This document shows positions 1 to 6,776 of a DNA stretch of 20,081 nt, in pieces. The stretch's first letter is position 1. Each line of letters opens with the position of its first letter. Under the pieces are notes generated by a model. That model was not told the DNA's origin and did not search any database. It saw only the letters and a program-made list of their open reading frames with translations. The stretch lies in IMG/VR virus record IMGVR_UViG_3300025127_000384, positions 1 through 20,081 of that record; one strand, written 5' to 3'. This stretch comes from a virus. The position numbers and the translations under genes are program-made.

Positions 1-102
1 GTGTGGTTGATATGACCACTTAGTATTATAATCAGAGAGCAAACTCTCTAATATATTTTGATACGTTGGTGATATAAAATCATCGTAAACTTCAAACTTC
101 AT
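1..102 (-). CDS. N-terminus of an unidentified gene, cut by the window edge
   Basis: An open frame starts with ATG at 102-100 and stays open for 34 codons to the window edge, so only the N-terminus is visible. It begins MKFEVYDDFISPTYQN and continues through LLSDYNTKWSYQPH. The start overlaps the stop of the upstream carbamoyltransferase-like gene by four bases (ATGA), the same arrangement seen elsewhere in this cassette, which is the main reason to believe it. The opening pattern (a short strand, then an acidic D-D-F-I followed by a helix) resembles the N-termini of small 2OG-Fe(II) oxygenases such as the 166-residue neighbour, which begins MKPEIIDNFLD. No catalytic residues are in view, so the family is only a guess. 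A perfect AGAGAG/CTCTCT inverted repeat at about 35-50 lies inside the coding frame and is probably incidental. Confidence 0.7.
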   Translation of the reverse strand, partial: MKFEVYDDFISPTYQNILESLLSDYNTKWSYQPH

Positions 103-1205
103 TGCTTTGACCAGTATAAAAATTGAGCCAATCCAACAGAGATGCCTGCATCTTCACATAAAGGATCTACAAATAGTTTAACACCTTCGGGTAAGTGTTT
201 TAAGTATTCATAATTTGCCACACAATTCATAGCACAACCACCACTCAAAACAATATTTTTCTTTCCTGTAATTTGCAAAGTATCTAATATTGCTTTAGTC
301 ATCCACCTCTCAAAATCTTTCTGTAATCTCCAACACAAATTAGCAATTTTCTGAACATCTTCATTCCAATTTCTGTAGTCCCAATCTCTTGGTAGATAAT
401 CATAATCTATAAAGATACAACCATCATGTGTTCTATAGAAGAGTTTAGAATTAATCTCATAGTTATCAAAAACAAAAGGTTTTATATTGGGATCTTCTTT
501 ACCATATGATGCTAAACCCATTATCTTACCAGATCCCAACTGTCCAAATCCACAGTAAGCAGCAATAGAAGAATATACCATACCAATTCCCATAGGCCAT
601 TTTGTATGAGAATGTCTTTCCTTCATTAAGTCTGCATGATGTTTTGGTGTCTCTTGCTTTGAATGACATATAAGTTTAGCTGGATATTCCACCGTGTATA
701 TACTTGCTACTTCGTGCATATCAGATTCTTTTGTTGAAGGATTACCCATACCATCAACAACTAAAACTGCTGCATCTTTAAATCCAGAATTATAAAATCC
801 AGAAAAAGCATGAAATACATGGTGTTCGTCAAATCTAGTATCCGTCCATTTGTTTTCCCACTTTTCTGTATCTTCAGCCTCCATCTTTATTTTCTTTGAA
901 TGGATATCAGTAGATTTAGAAATAACAAAAGTTATAAAAGAATATACCTCTTGTTCAAATGATAGATGAAAGTCTTGTGCTAAGTCATTTACAGGCCAAT
1001 ACTTAATACCACTGAATCCAAAATCAATGTCTAATAATTCTGATGAAGGAAAATTATCTCCAAACAGTCTTTGGTATGCTTTTGATGGATAAACATCATG
1101 TTTTGCACGACTGCATCTTTCTTCTTGCATGATGTTTTTTATTTCTCCATCCTCTACTACACAAATAGAAGCATCATGAGATATCATTATTCCAACAGTT
1201 TTCAT
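99..1205 (-). CDS. Carbamoyltransferase N-domain protein (NodU/TobZ family, stand-alone)
   Basis: This 368-residue protein matches only the N-terminal, ASKHA-fold domain of NodU/CmcH/TobZ O-carbamoyltransferases. That domain moves the carbamoyl group from carbamoyl-adenylate onto a hydroxyl acceptor. Visible family features are the start SHDASICVVEDGEI, an EERCSR motif near residue 29, the metal-site motif HHVFHAFSGFYNSGF (H128 and H132), VVDGMG (D151), GKIMGLASYGKE near 226, VLSGGCAMNCVANYEYL near 319 and CEDAGISVGLA (D352). All predicted metal ligands are kept. The protein then ends at residue 368, just where full-length members continue into a C-terminal YrdC-like domain that makes carbamoyl-adenylate. 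It therefore looks like a clean single-domain version, not a frameshifted relic, because no C-domain remnant follows. The start overlaps the upstream oxygenase stop by one base (TAATG). It may depend on the full-length paralogue at 2175-3977 for activated carbamoyl; that dependence is inference. Confidence 0.85.
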   Translation of the reverse strand: MKTVGIMISHDASICVVEDGEIKNIMQEERCSRAKHDVYPSKAYQRLFGDNFPSSELLDIDFGFSGIKYWPVNDLAQDFHLSFEQEVYSFITFVISKSTDIHSKKIKMEAEDTEKWENKWTDTRFDEHHVFHAFSGFYNSGFKDAAVLVVDGMGNPSTKESDMHEVASIYTVEYPAKLICHSKQETPKHHADLMKERHSHTKWPMGIGMVYSSIAAYCGFGQLGSGKIMGLASYGKEDPNIKPFVFDNYEINSKLFYRTHDGCIFIDYDYLPRDWDYRNWNEDVQKIANLCWRLQKDFERWMTKAILDTLQITGKKNIVLSGGCAMNCVANYEYLKHLPEGVKLFVDPLCEDAGISVGLAQFLYWSKQ

Positions 1206-1705
1206 TAGAAAAAATTAAAGTTGATATTAAATCGTCCCATAGCATCCGTAGTATTAGTGGAACGATGTTTAACACTAGGATCGAATAAAAATAATCTATT
1301 CTCAACACTATCTATTTTAGTGCCATCTTCAAATTCTGTAAAGCCGTTACAGGTATTCAATGCAAAAATAGCGCCCTGATGACTGAAATCTTGGTCAGTA
1401 TGATAGGGATGCTTGTGAAAAGTTTCACAATAAGGATAAAAGTTTACTTTAACCCTAAGCATAGTTTTATACTGACAGGCTAAATGAAATTTAGGAAGAA
1501 AAACGTCTTTAATGACACCCCAAGACTCATCGACTGGTTCGTCATTTAGATAGATCGTTTTAACAGAATAATAATTCCAATGAGGAATTTCTGTTTCCTC
1601 TCCAGAAGCGCCTGGGATAGGACTGTATTCTAGATTACTGAAAGCATTTTTAACATAATCAAACTCTCGATGATCTAAAAAATTATCAATTATCTCAGGT
1701 TTCAT
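1205..1705 (-). CDS. 2OG-Fe(II) oxygenase-like protein (prolyl hydroxylase type)
   Basis: This 166-residue protein has the layout of a small 2-oxoglutarate- and iron-dependent dioxygenase. The HxD iron motif is H102-T103-D104 in PYHTDQDFSHQ, the distal histidine is H147 in DPSVKHRST, and the 2-oxoglutarate-binding arginine is probably R158 in AMGRFNINFNFF. The strand pattern before and between them (RVKVNFYPYCE; IFALNTCNGFTEFEDG; NRLFLFDPS) fits a double-stranded beta-helix core of usual length. Such enzymes hydroxylate proteins, small molecules or nucleic acid bases; the substrate is unknown. The ATG overlaps the stop of the preceding gene by four bases and the gene's own stop overlaps the next start by one base, so it is likely made in coupled translation with the carbamoyltransferase-like genes on both sides. 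It may hydroxylate a target that is then carbamoylated, which is inference from context. Confidence 0.8.
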   Translation of the reverse strand: MKPEIIDNFLDHREFDYVKNAFSNLEYSPIPGASGEETEIPHWNYYSVKTIYLNDEPVDESWGVIKDVFLPKFHLACQYKTMLRVKVNFYPYCETFHKHPYHTDQDFSHQGAIFALNTCNGFTEFEDGTKIDSVENRLFLFDPSVKHRSTNTTDAMGRFNINFNFF

Positions 1706-2175
1706 CTTAGATTACCCGACAATACACATCTACCTTGATGATTACTAGGAGGTACGCAATGTGGGAGATCTTTATCCCATACCATACAAATTCCTTGATT
1801 TGCATCGAAAAAAGTTGGTTCAGTTGTTTCTGGATCTTCGCTAAAATATATTGACGAACTGTTTTCTGGAACTTTTATATAATAAACAAAAGAATATTTT
1901 ATATCTTTCTCACTATTATGTGCATGCCATTTAATACCACCACCATCACGATACCAAACACCCCATAAATTTTCCAAAGTAGAGTCTGTAGTTTCTTCTA
2001 CCCACTTTATAAATTTTCTTATTTTCGGTGGATAATCATTCCATTTTGCTATATGACAATTCTCTGATCTTTCAAGATAACTATCAGGCACAGACGTAGT
2101 AGCATTAAGAATCTCTACCTCTAATTCACTATGGTCTTCTTGATATGGATACTCGTATTCTTTTACTTCTCTCAT
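1702..2175 (-). CDS. Small cupin / 2OG-Fe(II) oxygenase-like protein with an HxH motif
   Basis: This 157-residue protein carries a cupin-like pattern typical of small phage 2OG-Fe(II) oxygenase homologues: LWGVWYRDGGGIKWHAHN, then YSFVYYIKVP, then ICMVWDKDLPHCV and GRCVLSGNLR at the end. The likely metal site is H84 and H86 with H139, and R149 could bind 2-oxoglutarate. The second ligand of the proximal motif is thus His (or N87 next to it) where canonical enzymes have Asp, so activity as a standard dioxygenase is uncertain. It could be a chlorinase-like, non-hydroxylating or structural cupin. Its ATG overlaps the TGA of the full-length carbamoyltransferase by one base (TGATG), and its TGA overlaps the next ATG by four bases. 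No signal peptide or membrane segment is seen. Confidence 0.7.
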   Translation of the reverse strand: MREVKEYEYPYQEDHSELEVEILNATTSVPDSYLERSENCHIAKWNDYPPKIRKFIKWVEETTDSTLENLWGVWYRDGGGIKWHAHNSEKDIKYSFVYYIKVPENSSSIYFSEDPETTEPTFFDANQGICMVWDKDLPHCVPPSNHQGRCVLSGNLR

Positions 2176-3977
2176 CAGTTCTTTACTTCGATCATAAGAC
2201 CATATTCAGGCAGATAGAGGTATTCTATCAAACTGTTTGCAAGAGTCCTCAGAGCGTCGTCTAGGGTCTCTACAAGAGGTTCTCCGCCTAGGTTGAAGGA
2301 TGTATTAAAGATAATAGGACATTCTGTTTTCTCATAAAACTTTTTGATTAAATTATAGTAATGAGGATTGACTTCTTCTGTAACTGTTTGGATTCTACAT
2401 GTATCATCAACGTGAATGATTGCTGGAATCTTTTCTTTGATTCCTTCCTGACATCTAACAGCATACATCATAAATGGTGTCTCATCCATTCCACGAAGAT
2501 CAAACCATTCGTGTACATGTTCTTTTAATATTGATCCAGCAAAAGGTCTGAAATACTCACGACGTTTTACTGTATTGACATGATCCTTTCCTTTTGGATC
2601 TCTTGGATCATACATGATAGATCTATTACCTAGCGCTCTAGGACCTGCTTCTGATTTACCTTGGAACATTGCAACAATATTCTTCTTAGTAATTAGATCA
2701 ACTACATCTTCGTGTGTGGCCTCAAAGATTCTAGTTGCATCATAGTAATTTGCAAGATCTGTAATGTACTCAGTATCATAGTCGTACTTAGGTCCATAAT
2801 ATAAATCAGTAATCATAGGTTTGATCTCCTTGTCTTTTGTTACTTTATGATAGTGCCAGTATGCAGCACCGATAGCTGTTCCAGCATCATTGCTTACTGG
2901 TTCTACGAATAGATTGATACCCTTATCTTTTAGTTGAGGAAGATACCAATAGTTTGCAACACAGTTCAATCCATATCCACCAGAAAGAACTACATTTTTA
3001 TTACCACTCATCTCAACTGCTTTGAAGATAAGATCCAATACCATAGATTGAGATTCAGTTTGAATTGCATAGGCCAGGTCTCTACGATTATCTAACTGAG
3101 TTATATCTTTTACTGTACTCGGATCTTGAGGTTCTCTTAGTTCTAAGAATCTACCTTTGTTTACGATTGCACCGTTAGGATAGGTAGGCACAATAAGATC
3201 TCTGTTAGTAGTAGTCCAATCACTTCTACCATCATAGTTTGTGTAGATATCTGGAATCTCACTATTCTCTTTTCCGTATGGGAATAGTCCCATAGTCTTA
3301 CCAGCTTCAATAGGAGCCCATCCACAATATTGTGTGACTGCCTCATATGCTTTTACAATACCAGCAGAGTCATCTAATATTAATTCATGAGATCCCTCTT
3401 CTTCTTCCCTATCGGAAGTAAACTCTTTAATTCTTACTGAACCCCAAGGACCTCTACCTCCTTGATGTTTGTATAAAGTTTTAAAATTATCAGGATAAGC
3501 ACAATTAATAATAGTTTCTAATTCCCATGTCATCTCCTGTTCACCATCAATCTGCATAGGAATGAATGTCCCTGCACCATCTACAATAACAGATACAGCA
3601 GACTCAAATCCAGATCTATAGAAAGCACAAGCAGAATGAAGTTTATGATGGATATGACTGTAATCTACAACTTGAGGATGTTTATAGACATCTTCTTTAC
3701 GATCAATGAGACCTAGTTTTCTTGCAAGAGCAACGTAGATAGGTTCTCCTGTAAAATCATTTCTCCCAGCCTCATCTAGAGGTTGTGTATGTGCAACCAC
3801 AAGATAGTCAAGTCTATCGGTATAATCCAATATCTTGATCATGGAAGCCATAGGACCTCCATCATATTTCTTTCTAGATAATCTTTCCTCTTCAATAGAG
3901 AAAACTAATTGTCCATCTCTCAGTAAGCATACACCAGAGTTGTGTCCTCTAGCAATTGCTGCAATCCACTGTGTCAT
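2175..3977 (-). CDS. O-carbamoyltransferase, full length (NodU/CmcH/TobZ family)
   Basis: This 600-residue protein has both domains of the family at about the usual length. The N-terminal ASKHA-type domain (about 1-385) shows ARGHNSGVCLLRDGQL, EEERLSRKKYDGG, the metal motif HIHHKLHSACAFYRSGF (H110/H114), VIVDGAG (D133), AGKTMGLFPYGKE, VLSGGYGLNCVANYWYL and SNDAGTAIGAAYW (D364). The C-terminal YrdC-like domain (about 390-600) shows the signature GKSEAGPRALGNRSI at 440-454, then RREYFRPFAGSIL and PIIFNTSFNLGGEPLV. Known members use carbamoyl phosphate and ATP to form carbamoyl-adenylate and transfer the carbamoyl group to a hydroxyl of a sugar or antibiotic. A phage enzyme of this family acting on 5-hydroxymethylcytosine has also been reported, as I recall. 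The start is one base after the glycosyltransferase stop (TAATATG), so translation is probably coupled. The acceptor here is unknown. Confidence 0.93.
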   Translation of the reverse strand: MTQWIAAIARGHNSGVCLLRDGQLVFSIEEERLSRKKYDGGPMASMIKILDYTDRLDYLVVAHTQPLDEAGRNDFTGEPIYVALARKLGLIDRKEDVYKHPQVVDYSHIHHKLHSACAFYRSGFESAVSVIVDGAGTFIPMQIDGEQEMTWELETIINCAYPDNFKTLYKHQGGRGPWGSVRIKEFTSDREEEEGSHELILDDSAGIVKAYEAVTQYCGWAPIEAGKTMGLFPYGKENSEIPDIYTNYDGRSDWTTTNRDLIVPTYPNGAIVNKGRFLELREPQDPSTVKDITQLDNRRDLAYAIQTESQSMVLDLIFKAVEMSGNKNVVLSGGYGLNCVANYWYLPQLKDKGINLFVEPVSNDAGTAIGAAYWHYHKVTKDKEIKPMITDLYYGPKYDYDTEYITDLANYYDATRIFEATHEDVVDLITKKNIVAMFQGKSEAGPRALGNRSIMYDPRDPKGKDHVNTVKRREYFRPFAGSILKEHVHEWFDLRGMDETPFMMYAVRCQEGIKEKIPAIIHVDDTCRIQTVTEEVNPHYYNLIKKFYEKTECPIIFNTSFNLGGEPLVETLDDALRTLANSLIEYLYLPEYGLMIEVKN

Positions 3978-3978
3978 A

Positions 3979-5220
3979 TTAAATAGATTTCTTTTCTATA
4001 GTAATTGAGTTTTCTTTGTCAGATTTTAGTAAACTTTTAATTTCAGATTGAAATCCTTTTTTACTTTTTGGTTTCTTCTTAGTGTCCATAGTAAAACTAG
4101 GTTTAGGAGCACCAGTCTGTAAAGGATTGGGAGCAGCTGCACCTGTAGGAGCCCAATTTGCAGTAGGTAAGTTATTCAAAGTTGATTGCATTGGTGATGC
4201 AATCGCTGGTTGTTGATTGGGAGGACAAGATTGTCCCTGCTGCTGTTGTTGTGGAGGAACAAAGTTACCTGTATATGTTTTTGGTTTACCTAGTCTCTTT
4301 CTACATGATGCAATAACTTCATCAATTTGTTTCTTACTTAGTTCCATTGATTCGTCATTGAAACGATCAACCCTTTCATCCATTGCAATTCTGATTGGTG
4401 CATATTCTCTACGACCATCACCCACATCAATAATATCAAAATCTTTGAGGCCTGGATAACTAATATTTTCTGGATATGTAGAACCAACCACAACAGTTGC
4501 AGTTTTATCAAATGCTCTTGCAATATGTTGACCCATACTATCACATCCTAAGAAATGATCTGCAACATCAATGACAGAAGCCCATATTCTCATGTCTGAT
4601 ATTTGAGGTCTTGCAATAGGATATTTCTCTTCATTCTCCTCAGTTGGAAAATGAATCTCGCTCATAACTACCACTGCATAGTCTTTCTTGAGATTATTAA
4701 TTACGTCTACTACTCCTGTAAGAGACATACTTCTAGAAGTTGGATCTGCAATAAACTCCCCCATCTGTTCAACAGATCTACCAAATGGTTGAACTACAAT
4801 TACTTTATCTTTTTTTGTTGTTGCTTTAATTTCTTCAACTATATTATATCCAGCAATAGCCTCTGACTTATTAAGATGAACTGTAGGTTTAGGAAGTTCT
4901 CTGGGTTCATCTAACCCATTGATCTCCATGTCATACGCTTGTGCTAGACTACATTTTTGATTGTAATAGTGCCATACTCTGTATGGTTCTGGACTCTCGC
5001 AATCTCTGTGTTTAATATGTTCTTGAAATACTCTTTTATGCCAGTGGTCGTAGACCTTATCATCTAATGTAGGATGTCCTTTGAAGAAATCAGTACCACC
5101 CTCACAAATGATAACAAAATCATCATGAGTCTCAGCATATTTTTCAAATGCTGGTATTGAACTTATTACTCTCCCCGCCCCACCATTGATGAAGAATGCT
5201 TTTGATCTCATAGTTTTCAT
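3979..5220 (-). CDS. GT9-like glycosyltransferase with a low-complexity C-terminal tail
   Basis: Residues 1-310 resemble glycosyltransferase family 9 (heptosyltransferase-like, GT-B fold). The N-terminal loop is FFINGGAGRVISSIPAFEKY at about 9-27. The C-terminal donor domain shows VIVVQPFGRSVEQMGEF near 140-155, then ADHFLGCDSMGQHIARAF at about 221-237 and ATVVVGSTYPENISYPG. These match the usual GT9 pattern of a nucleotide-sugar site with conserved Asp, Ser and Gly. From about residue 318 the sequence turns into a disordered-looking tail: a run of five Gln at 324-328, Pro/Ala/Gln-rich sequence to about 375, then a basic Lys cluster near 380-391. Such a tail is unusual for GT9 enzymes and may tether the enzyme or bind nucleic acid or virion protein, which is a guess. 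M1 at 5220 follows AGGA by 3 nt; M4 at 5211 is an alternative start. The donor and acceptor are unknown. Confidence 0.75.
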   Translation of the reverse strand: MKTMRSKAFFINGGAGRVISSIPAFEKYAETHDDFVIICEGGTDFFKGHPTLDDKVYDHWHKRVFQEHIKHRDCESPEPYRVWHYYNQKCSLAQAYDMEINGLDEPRELPKPTVHLNKSEAIAGYNIVEEIKATTKKDKVIVVQPFGRSVEQMGEFIADPTSRSMSLTGVVDVINNLKKDYAVVVMSEIHFPTEENEEKYPIARPQISDMRIWASVIDVADHFLGCDSMGQHIARAFDKTATVVVGSTYPENISYPGLKDFDIIDVGDGRREYAPIRIAMDERVDRFNDESMELSKKQIDEVIASCRKRLGKPKTYTGNFVPPQQQQQGQSCPPNQQPAIASPMQSTLNNLPTANWAPTGAAAPNPLQTGAPKPSFTMDTKKKPKSKKGFQSEIKSLLKSDKENSITIEKKSI

Positions 5221-5238
5221 AATTCCTATAGTATATAG

Positions 5239-5898
5239 TCACATAAAAAATACCTGTGCCAGACGAGGATGTTCCTTAAACATCGTTCGATTTATGTCTG
5301 CTCCGTGGGTACATTTGGCTTCATATAATAACATTCTATTATATTTCATCTCACTTGTAAAGGTAATATCTTTTTTTATGTCATATTCACCATAAGCGTG
5401 ATCTTCCATATATTTGTAAAACTGTGTGCCACCTTCACATTCCTCTGGTTTATTCAAATAAACTAGTGCAGCCCAACTAGAATCTGTATCTTTATGGTGA
5501 GTATAACAATAGACAGTCTTAGTAAATCTTTCATTTATATCTTCATTAGTTGTATGATTGACCCAGAACTTTTGATTATCCCATCTGTAGTCAAACATCC
5601 CTTCACCAAATTCAAGATTAGTCCACTCTGGATGTTGGCAGAGTTCTTTGAAAACTGGTTTCAAATTTTCAATCATGTCTGGTCTATCTTCAACAACTCT
5701 CGTTCCTATAAGACCACCACAATGTTCTTTGTCATTTGTCCTTTCACATGACAGAGCATAGTCTCTAACTTCATCTGGATTTTTGTAGAAGTCATCTATA
5801 ACAAATACTTTCCTCCAGAAATATCCTTGGTCAGTAAATTTTGCATAATCGTAGCAACGTTGTATGTGTGAAATTTTTATGGGATTTACTTCAAACAT
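5239..5898 (-). CDS. DUF6445-like 2OG-Fe(II) oxygenase
   Basis: This 219-residue protein fits the DUF6445-type branch of 2OG-Fe(II) oxygenases common in marine bacteria and phages. The core motif is YCYTHHKDTDSSWAALVYLN, giving an HxD site H135-K136-D137, followed by ECEGGTQFYKY. The distal part is YNRMLLYEAKCTHGADINR with H198, and PRLAQVFF with R212 as the probable 2-oxoglutarate ligand. The N-terminus (VFVIDDFYKNPDEVRDYAL) is the usual 'FYxnPdeVRdfAL' opening of this group. The ATG lies only 5 nt after the U-tract of an intrinsic terminator, and the only plausible Shine-Dalgarno sequence, GGGGA, sits inside the terminator stem. The gene is first in the enzyme cassette and is followed 18 nt later by the glycosyltransferase. 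The substrate is unknown. Confidence 0.82.
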   Translation of the reverse strand: MFEVNPIKISHIQRCYDYAKFTDQGYFWRKVFVIDDFYKNPDEVRDYALSCERTNDKEHCGGLIGTRVVEDRPDMIENLKPVFKELCQHPEWTNLEFGEGMFDYRWDNQKFWVNHTTNEDINERFTKTVYCYTHHKDTDSSWAALVYLNKPEECEGGTQFYKYMEDHAYGEYDIKKDITFTSEMKYNRMLLYEAKCTHGADINRTMFKEHPRLAQVFFM

Positions 5899-5903
5899 GT
5901 AGT

Positions 5904-5932
5904 AAAAAAGATCCCCTTATTAGGAGGATCTT
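5904..5932 (-). terminator. Intrinsic terminator before the enzyme cassette
   Basis: Read on the minus strand, AAGATCC pairs with GGATCTT (seven pairs, extendable by a bulged T and CC/GG) around a short A/T loop, then runs directly into TTTTTT and AC. It lies between the chaperone-like gene and the first cassette gene, 5 nt from that gene's ATG. Its 3' arm contains the GGGGA that would serve as ribosome binding site, so it could also act as an attenuator or mask the site. Confidence 0.8.
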
Positions 5933-5958
5933 GATGAATTATTTTATATATAAATGTC

Positions 5959-6744
5959 TTACATTGAAGATGGTGGTTCCCATGCTTGTCCACTTTCTGA
6001 ATCAGGATCTCCTTGATGAGGAGGATCTTGGAACCCAGGCTCTATTGGGAACATCATGTCAGCAAAGTTAGGATGTACTCCAGCAGCAATCATTTTGTTT
6101 GGAAGATCTCTTAACTGTTGACGATATGTTTTCCACTGTTCTTTAAGTGCATCAGGCATATCTTCTGCAATCTGACCATCAGTATTAGCAAGAACACTGT
6201 CTCTATGTTTTCTAACATGATCCCATGTCTTATCCTCATCAACACCATTTAACTTTTCTCTAGGTGTAAAGTTACCAATAGTGATGTCATCAGGTCCAGC
6301 ACTGCCAGGATTTGCAACTCTGATAGTATCATAATTATAGAAATCATCAGGGAAGATAGTTGAAGAATATGTAAACTGAGGGTATACACTTCCGTCTACT
6401 GCTGGAGAGCCAGGATGGTTTGTATCTGTACCAGCACCTCTGTCTTCTTCTTTCTCGTTAACAACAGGTCCTCTTAACTGACAGATGAGTGTGTGCAAAT
6501 CAGATTTAGCACAATCAACTTCGTACCACTGAACTACGTCAGCTGGTTTTGGACGACCATCTGCGATGTCATCTTCTGTTAGAGGTCCATATACCTCTTT
6601 TCCTTCTGCATTGATTTGCAGAAAAATCTTGTCTGGACCATCATAAGTTTGGTCTCTCTGGTTTCCATCAGATGTTGAGTGATCTGTAAGGAAAGCGTTC
6701 GGAAGATTTAACTTCCAATTGTGTGAAATAATCTTTGTTGCCAT
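5959..6744 (-). CDS. Tail-associated protein with a phage tail assembly chaperone C-terminus
   Basis: This 261-residue protein carries near its C-terminus the pattern RKHRDSVLANTD (178-189), then EDMPDAL, then WKTYRQQLRDLP (204-215). That is the recognisable signature of the Phage_tail_APC family (tail assembly chaperone: R..RD..LA.TD ... W..YRQ.LRDLP). Residues 1-95 form a separate region (KIFLQINAEGKEVYGPLTEDDI, then VVQWYEVD) of unknown role. The tail after 225 is rich in Pro, Asp and Glu. In many phages this chaperone-like module follows a tail fibre gene and helps its assembly; here it follows the cysteine-rich trio, so it may assist those proteins. The ATG at 6744 is chosen because a late promoter lies just upstream, with GAAGA about 8 nt and AAGGAG about 19 nt before it. 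The only other in-frame ATG (6816) lies upstream of the promoter, within the bases covered by the terminator flank. Confidence 0.75.
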   Translation of the reverse strand: MATKIISHNWKLNLPNAFLTDHSTSDGNQRDQTYDGPDKIFLQINAEGKEVYGPLTEDDIADGRPKPADVVQWYEVDCAKSDLHTLICQLRGPVVNEKEEDRGAGTDTNHPGSPAVDGSVYPQFTYSSTIFPDDFYNYDTIRVANPGSAGPDDITIGNFTPREKLNGVDEDKTWDHVRKHRDSVLANTDGQIAEDMPDALKEQWKTYRQQLRDLPNKMIAAGVHPNFADMMFPIEPGFQDPPHQGDPDSESGQAWEPPSSM

Positions 6745-6776
6745 TTTGGATTTCTTCGGGTTTACTCCTTCGGCAC

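Noticed and set aside
34-50. AGAGAG/CTCTCT inverted repeat near the left edge
   Set aside because: It lies within an open coding frame and has no T run, so it is probably chance.
4217-4866. Plus-strand open frames of 80-87 codons within the glycosyltransferase gene
   Set aside because: They are antisense to a well-supported gene, encode Cys- and Ser-rich low-complexity peptides, and have no ribosome site or promoter.
5941-5956. TATATAAAATAA after the chaperone-like gene as a late promoter
   Set aside because: It needs an insertion or two mismatches to fit TATAAATA, and an intrinsic terminator would follow it immediately.
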